DNA from: Deltaproteobacteria bacterium
Lineage (GTDB): Bacteria > Desulfobacterota > Desulfobacteria > Desulfobacterales > C00003060
Direction of reading: 5' to 3'
DNA: 10,100 nucleotides
Assembly: GCA_019309815.1 (NCBI GenBank)
Contig: JAFDFO010000070.1
Span: 1-10,100, forward strand
Shown: piece by piece, positions 1 through 6,176 of the stretch
How the letters are laid out: the number at the start of each line of letters is the position of its first letter
Position numbering within the stretch: the stretch's first letter is position 1
Translations under genes and position numbers: made by a program
Notes under the pieces: model-generated
Told to the model about the DNA's origin: nothing
Databases searched by the model: none
What the model saw: the letters and a program-made list of their open reading frames with translations, nothing else

Positions 1-2409
1 AATCTCTCCTTTGTCATCTTGGACGAAGTCCATACCTACCGCGGCATATTCGGCTCGCACGTGAATCAGGTAGTCCGGAGGCTCAAAAGACTTTGTGGGC
101 ACTACGGCGCTGATCCCCGCTTCATTTTGCTCTCAGCCACCGTTAGTAATCCGAAGATCTTTGGCCAGAGTCTGATCGAGGAAAAGCTTCAGGTGGTCGA
201 CTCCGTAGGAGCACCCAAGGCGGGCCACCATTTCCTCTTTCTCAATCCTGCGGCAAGTTCGAATTTCTCCGCAGCCAAGCTCTTTGTTGACTGCGTCCGA
301 AGTGGGTTTAGGACCATTGCCTTTACTCAATCCAGACAGGTTACAGAGCTCATTCATGTATGGGTCTCGCGGTTGGCCCCCAAGCTTCGCAAGAAGATCA
401 GTTCGTACCGGGCCGGTTTCATGCCCGAGGAAAGAAGAGAGATCGAACAGAGGCTGGCGAGCGGAAAGCTGCTTGGTGTCGTGTCAACCAGCGCCCTGGA
501 GATGGGAATCGATATCGGCTACCTCGATATTTGTCTTTTGGTCGGCTATCCCGGAACCATCATCGATACCTGGCAAAGGGGAGGACGTGTGGGCCCCGGA
601 ACCATCATCGATACCTGGCAAAGGGGAGGACGTGTGGGCCGGTCAGGAAGAGAATCGATGGTGATCCTGATTGCCAAACCGGATGCCCTGGATCAATACT
701 TCATGAAGCACCCCAACGACTTCTTTGAGAGACCTTACGAGGCGGCCGTATTGGATCCTCATAACCCTTATGTCGTTGAGGCTCATCTGCCGTGTGCGGC
801 AGCCGAAATGCCGCTTACGCTGGATGACGAGAAGTTTTGGGCCAAGAATCTCCCCCAGCACCTTGAGAAGCTGGAGCGGGAGGGTGCATTGTATAGAACC
901 GCAGAGGGCGAGCCTGCCTGGTTCCCCACAAGACGCAGACCCCAGCTTGACGTCAACATCCGCTCCTCTGGTGAGACTTACACAATTCTTGAGGGAAAGA
1001 CCGGCCAGCCCATCGGTACTGTCGATGGGATGAGGGCTTTCAAAGAATGCCATCCCGGTGCGATCTACCTGCACCGGGGCCGCCAATACCTGGTTGACGA
1101 ATTAATACTCACCAAAAAGGACATCATCGCTCACAGGTCGAACGTGCAATACTTCACGCGTGTACGCACGGAAAAGGACACAGAGATCATCCGGATCCGC
1201 AGAAGTCGGCCAAAGGGGCAGTTTCTTGTGCGAGAAGGGGAGCTAAAGGTCACAGAAGTCGTTACAGGTTACGAAAAAAGGGCCTTGCCGGGACAGGCAC
1301 TCATGGGCGTCTTCCCGCTAGAACTCCCACCCCAGACCTTTGAGACCGTTGGTTTGTGGGTGGAGATCGAAGCGTCGTTGAAACGCTTCGTAGAGACGAG
1401 AGGCCTTGATTTTATGGGCGGAATCCATGCCATCGAACATGCGGCCATAGGCATGTTCCCGCTCTTTGCGCTATGTGACAGAAATGATATTGGTGGAATC
1501 TGTTATCCATATCATCCACAGGTTGGCAAGGGTGCCATTTTTATCTACGACGCCTACGCTGGCGGGGTGGGCCTAGCACAGCACGGATTTGAGATCATCC
1601 TCGAGCTTCTGGAAAAGACCATGCAGCAGATCACAAGCTGTGAATGTGAGCAGGGGTGTCCGTCGTGCGTATATTCTCCCAGGTGTGGTTCGGGAAACAA
1701 GCCGCTGAATAAAGAGGCAGCTGTACTGATCCTCAAAGGTCTCCTAGGCCACATTCCACTCAGCCAGTTGTCTGGCGGGCAAAATGAGATCGAACCCATG
1801 CCGCTCGTGCTCGAAGAAGAAGCACCTATCCCCGAAGAGCAGACAGAGCCCCGGATCCTCTTCTTGGACCTTGAGACCCAAAAACTCGCTGCAGAAGTAG
1901 GGGGCTGGCAGAACACACACCTGATGAGGGTCTCTGTGGTTGTTCTTTTTGACAGCGTGGAAAACCGCTTTCTGGTTTACAACGAAGATCAAATTGACGC
2001 CCTGTTGGGGCAGCTGGAGAAGGCGGACCTGATTGTGGGATTCAATATCAAGCGCTTTGACTACCAGGTTCTGAGCGCATACACGAGCAAGGCACTAGAA
2101 CTGCTTCCCACCTTTGATATTCTAGAGGACGTGTTCAAGCGCCTCGGTTTTCGGCTCTCCCTGAAGCATCTCGCGGAAGAGACTTTGGACCAGCAAAAGA
2201 CAGCGGACGGGTTCCAAGCCGTGGAATGGTTTCGTCAAGGGGATATGGAAAAGCTGACCGAATACTGCCGTCAGGATGTTGCTGTCACAAAAGATCTTTT
2301 CTATTTCGGCCTGGCGAACGCCCACCTTGTTTTTAGGGAAAAGCAGGAAAATCGGCGGGTGAGACTCTCCTTAGATTGGAACCTTGAAGAGATGACCAGT
2401 CGCGGCTGA
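1..2409 (+). CDS. MrfA/YprA-like DEVH-box helicase fused to a DEDD exonuclease domain (5' end outside window)
   Basis: This is an open frame from the first base to TGA at 2407-2409, so the N-terminus (Q motif, Walker A) is missing. Helicase motif II is DEVH (codons 22-33), followed by TYRGIFGSHV, a signature of the YprA/MrfA family. Motif III (SAT) is at 133-141 and motif V (STSALEMGIDIG) at 484-519. Motif VI (QRGGRVG) is present twice, at 574-594 and 619-639. Cys codons at 1639, 1645, 1657, 1666 and 1684 form the cysteine cluster of the MZB/DUF1998 zinc-binding domain. The last ~190 residues add an RNase H-like DEDD nuclease: D and E of FLDLET (1867, 1873), N and D of GFNIKRFD (2044, 2059), and Y/D of YCRQD (2263, 2275), a DEDDy arrangement. 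In Bacillus, MrfA helicase and MrfB exonuclease are separate proteins acting in mitomycin-type DNA damage repair. Here they appear as one chain. The family call is firm; the repair role is inferred. No neighbouring gene supports a specific pathway. Confidence 0.9.
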   Translation, partial: NLSFVILDEVHTYRGIFGSHVNQVVRRLKRLCGHYGADPRFILLSATVSNPKIFGQSLIEEKLQVVDSVGAPKAGHHFLFLNPAASSNFSAAKLFVDCVRSGFRTIAFTQSRQVTELIHVWVSRLAPKLRKKISSYRAGFMPEERREIEQRLASGKLLGVVSTSALEMGIDIGYLDICLLVGYPGTIIDTWQRGGRVGPGTIIDTWQRGGRVGRSGRESMVILIAKPDALDQYFMKHPNDFFERPYEAAVLDPHNPYVVEAHLPCAAAEMPLTLDDEKFWAKNLPQHLEKLEREGALYRTAEGEPAWFPTRRRPQLDVNIRSSGETYTILEGKTGQPIGTVDGMRAFKECHPGAIYLHRGRQYLVDELILTKKDIIAHRSNVQYFTRVRTEKDTEIIRIRRSRPKGQFLVREGELKVTEVVTGYEKRALPGQALMGVFPLELPPQTFETVGLWVEIEASLKRFVETRGLDFMGGIHAIEHAAIGMFPLFALCDRNDIGGICYPYHPQVGKGAIFIYDAYAGGVGLAQHGFEIILELLEKTMQQITSCECEQGCPSCVYSPRCGSGNKPLNKEAAVLILKGLLGHIPLSQLSGGQNEIEPMPLVLEEEAPIPEEQTEPRILFLDLETQKLAAEVGGWQNTHLMRVSVVVLFDSVENRFLVYNEDQIDALLGQLEKADLIVGFNIKRFDYQVLSAYTSKALELLPTFDILEDVFKRLGFRLSLKHLAEETLDQQKTADGFQAVEWFRQGDMEKLTEYCRQDVAVTKDLFYFGLANAHLVFREKQENRRVRLSLDWNLEEMTSRG
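550..640 (+). repeat. Exact 45-bp in-frame tandem duplication covering helicase motif VI
   Basis: Bases 551-595 and 596-640 are identical. Identity at a 45-base offset runs from 550 through 640 and is broken at 549/594 and 596/641. The unit encodes PGTIIDTWQRGGRVG, so the protein has this segment twice with no frame change. Only the second copy continues into the full GRVGR ending of motif VI; the first runs into the next PGTI. The perfect identity implies a very recent event or an assembly artefact. Confidence 0.97.
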
Positions 2410-2621
2410 TCCTCCGGATTATTTGCTAGGTTTGCGGCGTCCGGATGGGAGTATCACGCTCAATATTTGGGAAGGAAAAAGAATTATATAAATCACCAAC
2501 AAAACGCCTAAACTTAAAGTGATAGATTAGCATATGAGATGGGTGGCTGTCCGTAGCAAAAGGTTGATTGATAACCCCATTTCCGGACCAAAAAAGTGTT
2601 GTCTTAGGAGTCCATATATGG
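2410..2621. other. Non-coding gap after the helicase gene
   Basis: I see no convincing gene here. The base composition becomes A/T-rich (around 2465-2530) compared with the helicase gene. No clear T-tailed terminator follows the stop. A weak complementarity exists between GTCCG near 2549 and CGGAC near 2584, and between ATGGGT near 2538 and ACCCCAT near 2574. In an RNA this could form a pseudoknot, but the stems are short enough to be chance. Confidence 0.5.
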
Positions 2622-2777
2622 GATACTAGAACTCATCTCAAAAACACATTTAGGACTTAATAGTCCTGTCGGCAAGCCTCAAAGAGCGGGAGTAATGGAG
2701 TACTCCATCACTCCGAAATTAGTCTGCCGTCTCGGCCCTGAAGCCTGATTAAGATTTTTGAGATAGCTTCTAGTATC
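2622..2777. repeat. 156-bp inverted-repeat element with internal hairpins (MITE- or REP-like)
   Basis: The left arm 2622-2644 and the reverse complement of the right arm 2755-2777 both read GATACTAGAA, three differing bases, then ATCTCAAAAA (20 of 23 identical). Inside are two nested palindromes. One is 2652-2667 (AGGACT, TAAT, AGTCCT). The other is 2689-2714, a near-perfect 26-bp palindrome centred on GGAGTACTCC. No protein is encoded and no clear target-site duplication is visible. It lies 54 bp upstream of the first PilZ gene, so a transcript through it would fold into a large hairpin. It could be a non-autonomous mobile element or a structured leader. Confidence 0.75.
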
Positions 2778-2831
2778 GGCGTATTGGAACATAAAACACG
2801 TGTTCAGCTATCTTGAAAGGAGGTATTCCTC

Positions 2832-3290
2832 ATGCCTGCAAGGAAAGAGATGGTTCAGGGAAAGGAACACAAAGATGACGGGGCCGCTAAAGGAGTTCCT
2901 ACCCGGTCCGATACGTATGCGAGGAAGGAGTTCGATGAGCATAGGAGGCATAAGCGGTTCCAGGTTCCGCAGGGCGTGTTTGTGGGCTTTGGCCCGCACG
3001 CGAACAAGGTGGGTCAGATCGTAGATATGAGTATGGGCGGACTTGCTTATCGTTATGTCGGTTACGAGGAATCGTCAGATGGATCGCATTTGGATATATT
3101 CGTGACTGACAATGATTTTTATTTGGGCGCTGTGCCTTTTAGGACCGTTTGTGACCTTCAGGTCGTGGACCGCGCGCCAGCCAGCCCCATGACCATGAGA
3201 CGTTGTGGCGTGCAATTTAAGAAACTAACGCGCAAACAGAGTGTTCAGCTGGAGTATTTCATGCAACAACACACGCTTGGCGAAGCATAA
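2832..3290 (+). CDS. PilZ-domain protein 1 (c-di-GMP receptor type)
   Basis: This is a 152-residue soluble protein. The two halves of the PilZ c-di-GMP-binding signature are intact: RRHKR at residues 38-42 (RxxxR) and DMSMGG at 65-70 (D/NxSxxG). A motif shared with the two paralogues in this window follows (DFYLGAVPFRTV, then MRRCGVQF), and the C-terminal helix ends in LGEA. It has an N-terminal extension of about 27 charged residues that the other two lack. The ATG is preceded at good spacing by AAAGGAGG (2815-2822). No effector domain is present, so it probably acts by binding c-di-GMP and touching a partner such as a motility or secretion component; the partner is unknown. It is followed by a terminator and preceded by an inverted-repeat element. 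Confidence 0.88.
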   Translation: MPARKEMVQGKEHKDDGAAKGVPTRSDTYARKEFDEHRRHKRFQVPQGVFVGFGPHANKVGQIVDMSMGGLAYRYVGYEESSDGSHLDIFVTDNDFYLGAVPFRTVCDLQVVDRAPASPMTMRRCGVQFKKLTRKQSVQLEYFMQQHTLGEA

Positions 3291-3388
3291 GTAAAACCGA
3301 CCCCTTAGTGTCTCATAGGAGGTTACATAAATTTCGTTTCTTCACCGTTGTCCTCTAATCTTCCGGCCTCGGGCTATCCGCTTTATTG

Positions 3389-3419
3389 CCCCGTTTCTCA
3401 CAAAGAGAGCGGGGTTTTT
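3389..3419 (+). terminator. Rho-independent terminator after PilZ 1
   Basis: CCCCG (3389-3393) pairs with CGGGG (3410-3414), with further TCTC/GAGA pairing in the stem. The stem is followed directly by TTTTT (3415-3419). The same design with related upstream sequence recurs after PilZ 3 at 9740-9769. Confidence 0.85.
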
Positions 3420-3448
3420 CATTCGCTTTGGGGTGTGAGAACCTGGCC

Positions 3449-3474
3449 GCCCTGTCCTGAGCTTGCCGAAGGGC
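3449..3474. repeat. Short interspersed hairpin repeat (CCTGTCCTGAGCTTG type)
   Basis: GCCCT (3449-3453) and AGGGC (3470-3474) form the ends of a small hairpin containing GTCCTGAGCTTGCCGA. From memory, this sequence type recurs in intergenic DNA of many bacterial genomes as a short dispersed repeat. Only one copy lies in the window, so its repetitive nature rests on that recollection. Confidence 0.55.
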
Positions 3475-3493
3475 CTGTCCCGCCGCCGTGTCG

Positions 3494-3515
3494 CGCCGTA
3501 GCTTTAGCGAAGGCG
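3494..3515. repeat. Short interspersed hairpin repeat (CGCCGTAGCTTTAGCG type)
   Basis: CGCC (3494-3497) pairs with GGCG (3512-3515), with an inner GC/GC pair around a TTTA loop. The sequence resembles another widespread short intergenic repeat that often accompanies the type just upstream. No function can be read from it. Confidence 0.5.
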
Positions 3516-3531
3516 GAAGTCTTAACAAAGG

Positions 3532-3545
3532 CGGGCTTCGGCCCG
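3532..3545 (+). promoter_or_regulatory. UUCG-tetraloop hairpin just upstream of the cyclase ribosome binding site
   Basis: CGGGC, loop TTCG, then GCCCG form a perfect 5-bp stem closed by the exceptionally stable UUCG tetraloop. It ends about 6 nt before the purine-rich ribosome binding site (GAAGGGG, from 3552) of the diadenylate cyclase gene. It could affect mRNA stability or ribosome loading; there is no direct sign of ligand control. Confidence 0.5.
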
Positions 3546-3565
3546 ACTGAAGAAGGGGTGAGTCC

Positions 3566-4174
3566 ATGTTTGACAAAATCTGCAAGATGACGGACGGTTG
3601 TCATCCTCAAGTCCTGGAACAGACAATTCAATTGGCAGTGGAAGTGGCCCGTGAGGGGAGGGAAGGCCGCAAGGTAGGCACCATCTTTGTTCTTGGTGAC
3701 GAAGAAGCAGTTCTAAAGGAATCCAGCCCTTTGATCTTGGATCCATTGCAGGGGCATCCCTCAGAATCGAAGAAAATAGATGACGTCAATATGCGGGAGA
3801 CGGCAAAGGAGCTTTCGCAACTGGACGGGGCTTTTGTCGTTTCGGCAGACGGAATAGTGATTTCGGCCGCGCGCTACCTCAACGCTGATTCGACGGGGGT
3901 CGATGTGCCGTTGGGATTAGGCACCCGACATATGGCGGCGGCAGCCATAACACGCGCAACCAAATCGGTTGCGGTTGTGGTTTCAGAGAGTTCTGTGGTG
4001 CGAGTATTCCATCAGGGTAAAATCATTGGAGAAATCATTCCTGAAATCTGGATGCTCGGTCGAGAGAGCATCCGAGTCGAGGGGCCCTATGCAGAGACGA
4101 AAAGTGCCGGTCTCCACATCGTGGCCCGTGAGCTTCCGGACAAGGCAAAGGAAGAGAAGGGGAATGGGTCGTGA
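3566..4174 (+). CDS. Diadenylate cyclase (DAC domain), DacZ-like
   Basis: This 202-residue soluble protein has a C-terminal DAC (DisA_N-type) domain. Such domains join two ATP into cyclic di-AMP. The nucleotide-binding motifs are visible: LDGA at residues 86-89 and GLGTRHM at 117-123. They are followed by AAAAITRATKSVAVVVSES and a VRVF..GKII strand pair typical of the fold. The N-terminal ~75 residues (LEQTIQLAVEVAREGREGR, VGTIFVLGD, PLILDPLQGH) match what I recall of DacZ, the archaeal cyclase, rather than membrane-bound CdaA or the DNA-binding DisA. RHM in place of RHR seems compatible with that subfamily, but this should be checked. No transmembrane helix or DNA-binding tail is present. 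The start ATG has an upstream GAAGGGGTGAG. It leads a same-strand run of three genes with gaps of 34 and 48 nt, so an operon is plausible. Confidence 0.82.
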   Translation: MFDKICKMTDGCHPQVLEQTIQLAVEVAREGREGRKVGTIFVLGDEEAVLKESSPLILDPLQGHPSESKKIDDVNMRETAKELSQLDGAFVVSADGIVISAARYLNADSTGVDVPLGLGTRHMAAAAITRATKSVAVVVSESSVVRVFHQGKIIGEIIPEIWMLGRESIRVEGPYAETKSAGLHIVARELPDKAKEEKGNGS

Positions 4175-4208
4175 GAGGCTGTTATTGTGATGTTTCCAAG
4201 GGGGTTTC

Positions 4209-4679
4209 ATGGGACACCTTTGCAGGGTTGCTATCTCAGTTCTGGCCGTGATGGTCTTATTTCCCCACTGGGCGGCAAGTGAAGAGAACGACGCCCTCCA
4301 AGCTCTGGAAAGGGTTAGGGTGGGGCTCGTGGAGGGGATTTCCTACAGGGAGTTGGGCGGGCTGTTGGATGAAGCCCAGGTTCAGATCAATACACTAAGG
4401 AAAGATGAAGGGAGTGACTGCTTCCGTGCTGCTGCCAATCAATCGTACTACTGGTATGATTTGGGAAGAAAGACCTGGGAGACTATGACAGAAAATACTG
4501 AGCAGAGGGACAAGTATTTCAGACAGGCCGAGTACGGAGAGCATCGTATGAAGACAATCAATATGACGATGGCCGAGAACTATGACAAACTGGTAAAACA
4601 CACACAGGATGCGTTGCCAACCAAGTGGGAATACGGGAATGCCGCACTTGAGAGCGCACGCAGCTGTCTGGGGCAATAG
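4209..4679 (+). CDS. Small exported helical protein of unknown function
   Basis: I do not recognise this 156-residue protein. Residues 1-23 look like a Sec signal peptide: a basic start, a hydrophobic core VAISVLAVMVLF, and a likely cut near WAAS-E. The mature part (~133 residues) is mostly predicted helix, rich in E, K and Y. It contains two cysteines (71 and 153) that could pair in the periplasm. There is no lipobox cysteine at the cut site. AAGGGGG (from about 4197) lies at good spacing before the ATG. The 34-nt gap to the cyclase gene suggests co-transcription. A periplasmic role is inferred only from the signal peptide. Confidence 0.75.
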   Translation: MGHLCRVAISVLAVMVLFPHWAASEENDALQALERVRVGLVEGISYRELGGLLDEAQVQINTLRKDEGSDCFRAAANQSYYWYDLGRKTWETMTENTEQRDKYFRQAEYGEHRMKTINMTMAENYDKLVKHTQDALPTKWEYGNAALESARSCLGQ

Positions 4680-4727
4680 GCCTGCCAATACTGTCCAACA
4701 CCCCGTTTTTCGCAAAGGAGATCGGTC

Positions 4728-4994
4728 ATGGCTGTCCGTTTCATAAGCTACGATCCAAACGAACCCGGCCGAGATGACACAGCCCTTGTCGACGTTATAA
4801 AGAAATATGGTCCATGGGCTAAGCTGTCGGATTATTCCTATGCTGTTGAAACCAGCGTCCGCCCGGAAACCATCATGGAACGGTTGAAACAAGACATTGA
4901 ACCGTACGATATCGTTTGCGTCATTACTATGGCTGGCCCGCATTGTGTTCATGGGCATGATGACTTAGATGACTGGCTATCTCGCAAGCTCTAG
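4728..4994 (+). CDS. 88-residue Cas2/SinR-fold-like small protein
   Basis: The layout recalls a family of small proteins annotated as 'SinR family', unrelated to the Bacillus SinR repressor and similar in fold to Cas2 and VapD. It opens with a strand RFISYDPNEPG, continues with a helix ALVDVIKKYG, a strand, a helix PETIMERLKQDI, a strand DIVCVITMAG, and ends in DDWLSRKL. The Asp in SYD sits where Cas2 carries its conserved Asp. No Cas1 or CRISPR repeats are nearby, so a CRISPR role is not supported. CAAAGGAGATC upstream of the ATG gives a good ribosome binding site. The gap to the exported-protein gene is 48 nt. Its TAG stop (4992-4994) is formed at the left boundary of an inserted palindromic element. 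Family assignment is from motif memory. Confidence 0.72.
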   Translation: MAVRFISYDPNEPGRDDTALVDVIKKYGPWAKLSDYSYAVETSVRPETIMERLKQDIEPYDIVCVITMAGPHCVHGHDDLDDWLSRKL

Positions 4995-5306
4995 AGCGGT
5001 TGTCAAAAATATGTTCCGTTTTGAACCATTTGTGAGGAGCTGGCAGGGGGTATCTCTTTTTGAAGTCAGGTCACCGAATATTTCCTGACAGGTAGCACGA
5101 CGGCACCGGTCTTCTGCACAGCCCTCACCCACGTACAAAAAGGCTACCAAGCGTGTAAGGGACGCTGCCGTGTGCCTAGCCTGTAGCGTTCCGTACATGG
5201 TGCCCCCAACGAGCGAAGAGGGGAATTGACCTGATTCAAAAAGAGATACCCCCTGCCAGCTTAGAAAGATTGCCGTAAACGGAACACATTTTTGACAACC
5301 GCTATA
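4992..5306. mobile_element. 311-bp palindromic MITE-like element (4994-5304) flanked by TA
   Basis: The outer arms 4995-5021 and 5277-5303 are inverted copies with 26 of 27 bases identical (AGCGGTTGTCAAAAAT...). The inner arms 5038-5073 and 5227-5261 are inverted copies differing by a single 1-nt indel (AGCTGGCAGGGGGTATC...). A weaker innermost pair lies at 5089-5105 and 5166-5183. The whole element could extrude or be transcribed as a ~120-bp-arm hairpin. No transposase is encoded. TA at 4992-4993 and TA at 5305-5306 look like a target duplication, as made by IS630/Tc1-type transposases. Deleting the element plus one TA restores ...CTC TAA CAC, a stop for the upstream gene. The family is unknown to me. 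Confidence 0.85.
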
Positions 5307-5487
5307 ACACGGCAGTCTCCATGCATGGACCGGGGCACAGTTCCATTTCAACGCAAGGCTTCTTGCATAAAGAGCCGTAGCTTGGTTCAAAGAATATATT
5401 GTCTTTGAAGGCTGTTTCTGGCATGCTGCATAGGAACACACACAATCCACAGGCATCTTGTGGGCTCTCTTGGGGGGAGGTTTTGTC

Positions 5488-5862
5488 ATGACTGCCACGA
5501 AAGAGATCGTCGAGCATCGGAGAAATACCCGGTTCCAGGTTCCAAAAAGCGCTTTTGTGGGGTTTGGGCCATATGATGCAAAGGTGGGACAAATCATAGA
5601 CGTGAGCATGGGTGGGCTTGCGTTTCGTTATGTTGGCACTGAGGAACCGTCGAACGGTGAATTGAGCATATTCTTGGCCGAGCGTGATTTCTACGTGGGC
5701 CAGATACCATTTAGGACCATTTCAGATTTTGAAATAGCCGGCAAAACGTCTTCCACTTCTGTTACCTTGAGACGCAGTGGTGTGCAATTTGGAAAACTCA
5801 CCGACCACCAGACATCCCAAATGGAGCATTTCTTAAATAGTCTCACCTTGGGCGAGGCCTAA
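5488..5862 (+). CDS. PilZ-domain protein 2 (c-di-GMP receptor type)
   Basis: This is a 124-residue single-domain PilZ protein. RRNTR at residues 11-15 and DVSMGG at 38-43 give the complete c-di-GMP-binding signature. DFYVGQIPFRTI, LRRSGVQF and the LTLGEA end match PilZ 1 closely, so the two are recent paralogues. I chose ATG 5488 because GGGGGGAGG (5472-5480) sits 7 nt upstream; the longer frame from 5458 has no such support and adds unconserved residues. The gene stands alone between the palindromic element and a lipoprotein remnant. No T-tailed terminator like those of its paralogues follows. A likely role is a c-di-GMP-responsive adaptor with an unknown partner. Confidence 0.88.
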   Translation: MTATKEIVEHRRNTRFQVPKSAFVGFGPYDAKVGQIIDVSMGGLAFRYVGTEEPSNGELSIFLAERDFYVGQIPFRTISDFEIAGKTSSTSVTLRRSGVQFGKLTDHQTSQMEHFLNSLTLGEA

Positions 5863-5945
5863 GCAAACCGTTTCCGTCGGGTAATGAAATACAGCTACAA
5901 CCTCGTGTTTATCTTCATCGGGTTCTGTTAGAAATCACGTGATGA

Positions 5946-6176
5946 GCCAATCGAAATACCGATCTTCCCGCAATCTCCCAAGACGTTTACCGACCCGGAT
6001 CCCGTCGTTCGGAGACGTTGGCAAGGCTGAACACCAATTTATATAACAGGGAGACAGAGAAGTTGATTTGGACTGCCTCGTCTGAGATCGTTGATCCAAA
6101 ATCCGTAAAAGATGTCGTGGGAACATTGTCCAATCTTCTTGTGAGGGATTTGCGGGACAAGAAACTGATCAAATGA
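5946..6176 (+). pseudogene. C-terminal remnant of a putative outer-membrane lipoprotein
   Basis: An open frame of 76 codons begins right after a TGA (5943-5945) and ends in TGA at 6174-6176. It has no ATG and no plausible ribosome binding site. The second half reads LNTNLYNRETEKLIWTASSE, then SVKDVVGTLSNLLVRDL and a basic LI-type end. This closely recalls the C-terminal strand-helix of small secreted lipoproteins of the DUF4136-like sort, with the 'N/TNLYD..TGKLIWSA.SE' pattern. The signal peptide, lipobox and N-terminal part are absent, so this is most likely a decayed gene. Its stop overlaps the DUF169 start as ATGA, so translational coupling to a non-ATG start cannot be excluded. Confidence 0.5.

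Noticed and set aside
2530..2760. Possible c-di-GMP riboswitch upstream of PilZ 1
   Set aside because: The GEMM-type core (such as GACGCAAAGC and a matching tetraloop receptor) is not present. The structure seen is explained by the inverted-repeat element.
4395..4958. Minus-strand open frame of 187 codons
   Set aside because: It lies opposite the exported-protein and Cas2/SinR-like genes, both of which have good ribosome binding sites. The minus-strand product looks like a shadow.
4728..4994. CRISPR-associated Cas2
   Set aside because: There is resemblance in fold-type motifs only. No Cas1, no other cas gene and no repeat array are in the window.
5414..5440. Sigma-54 promoter before PilZ 2
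   Set aside because: TGGCA fits the -24 box, but no TTGC-like -12 element lies at the required spacing here or at the matching site before PilZ 3.
4977..5609. Minus-strand open frame of 210 codons
   Set aside because: It crosses the whole palindromic element and the start of PilZ 2. Its protein has no recognisable domain, and the open frame follows from the inverted repeats and the overlapping gene.
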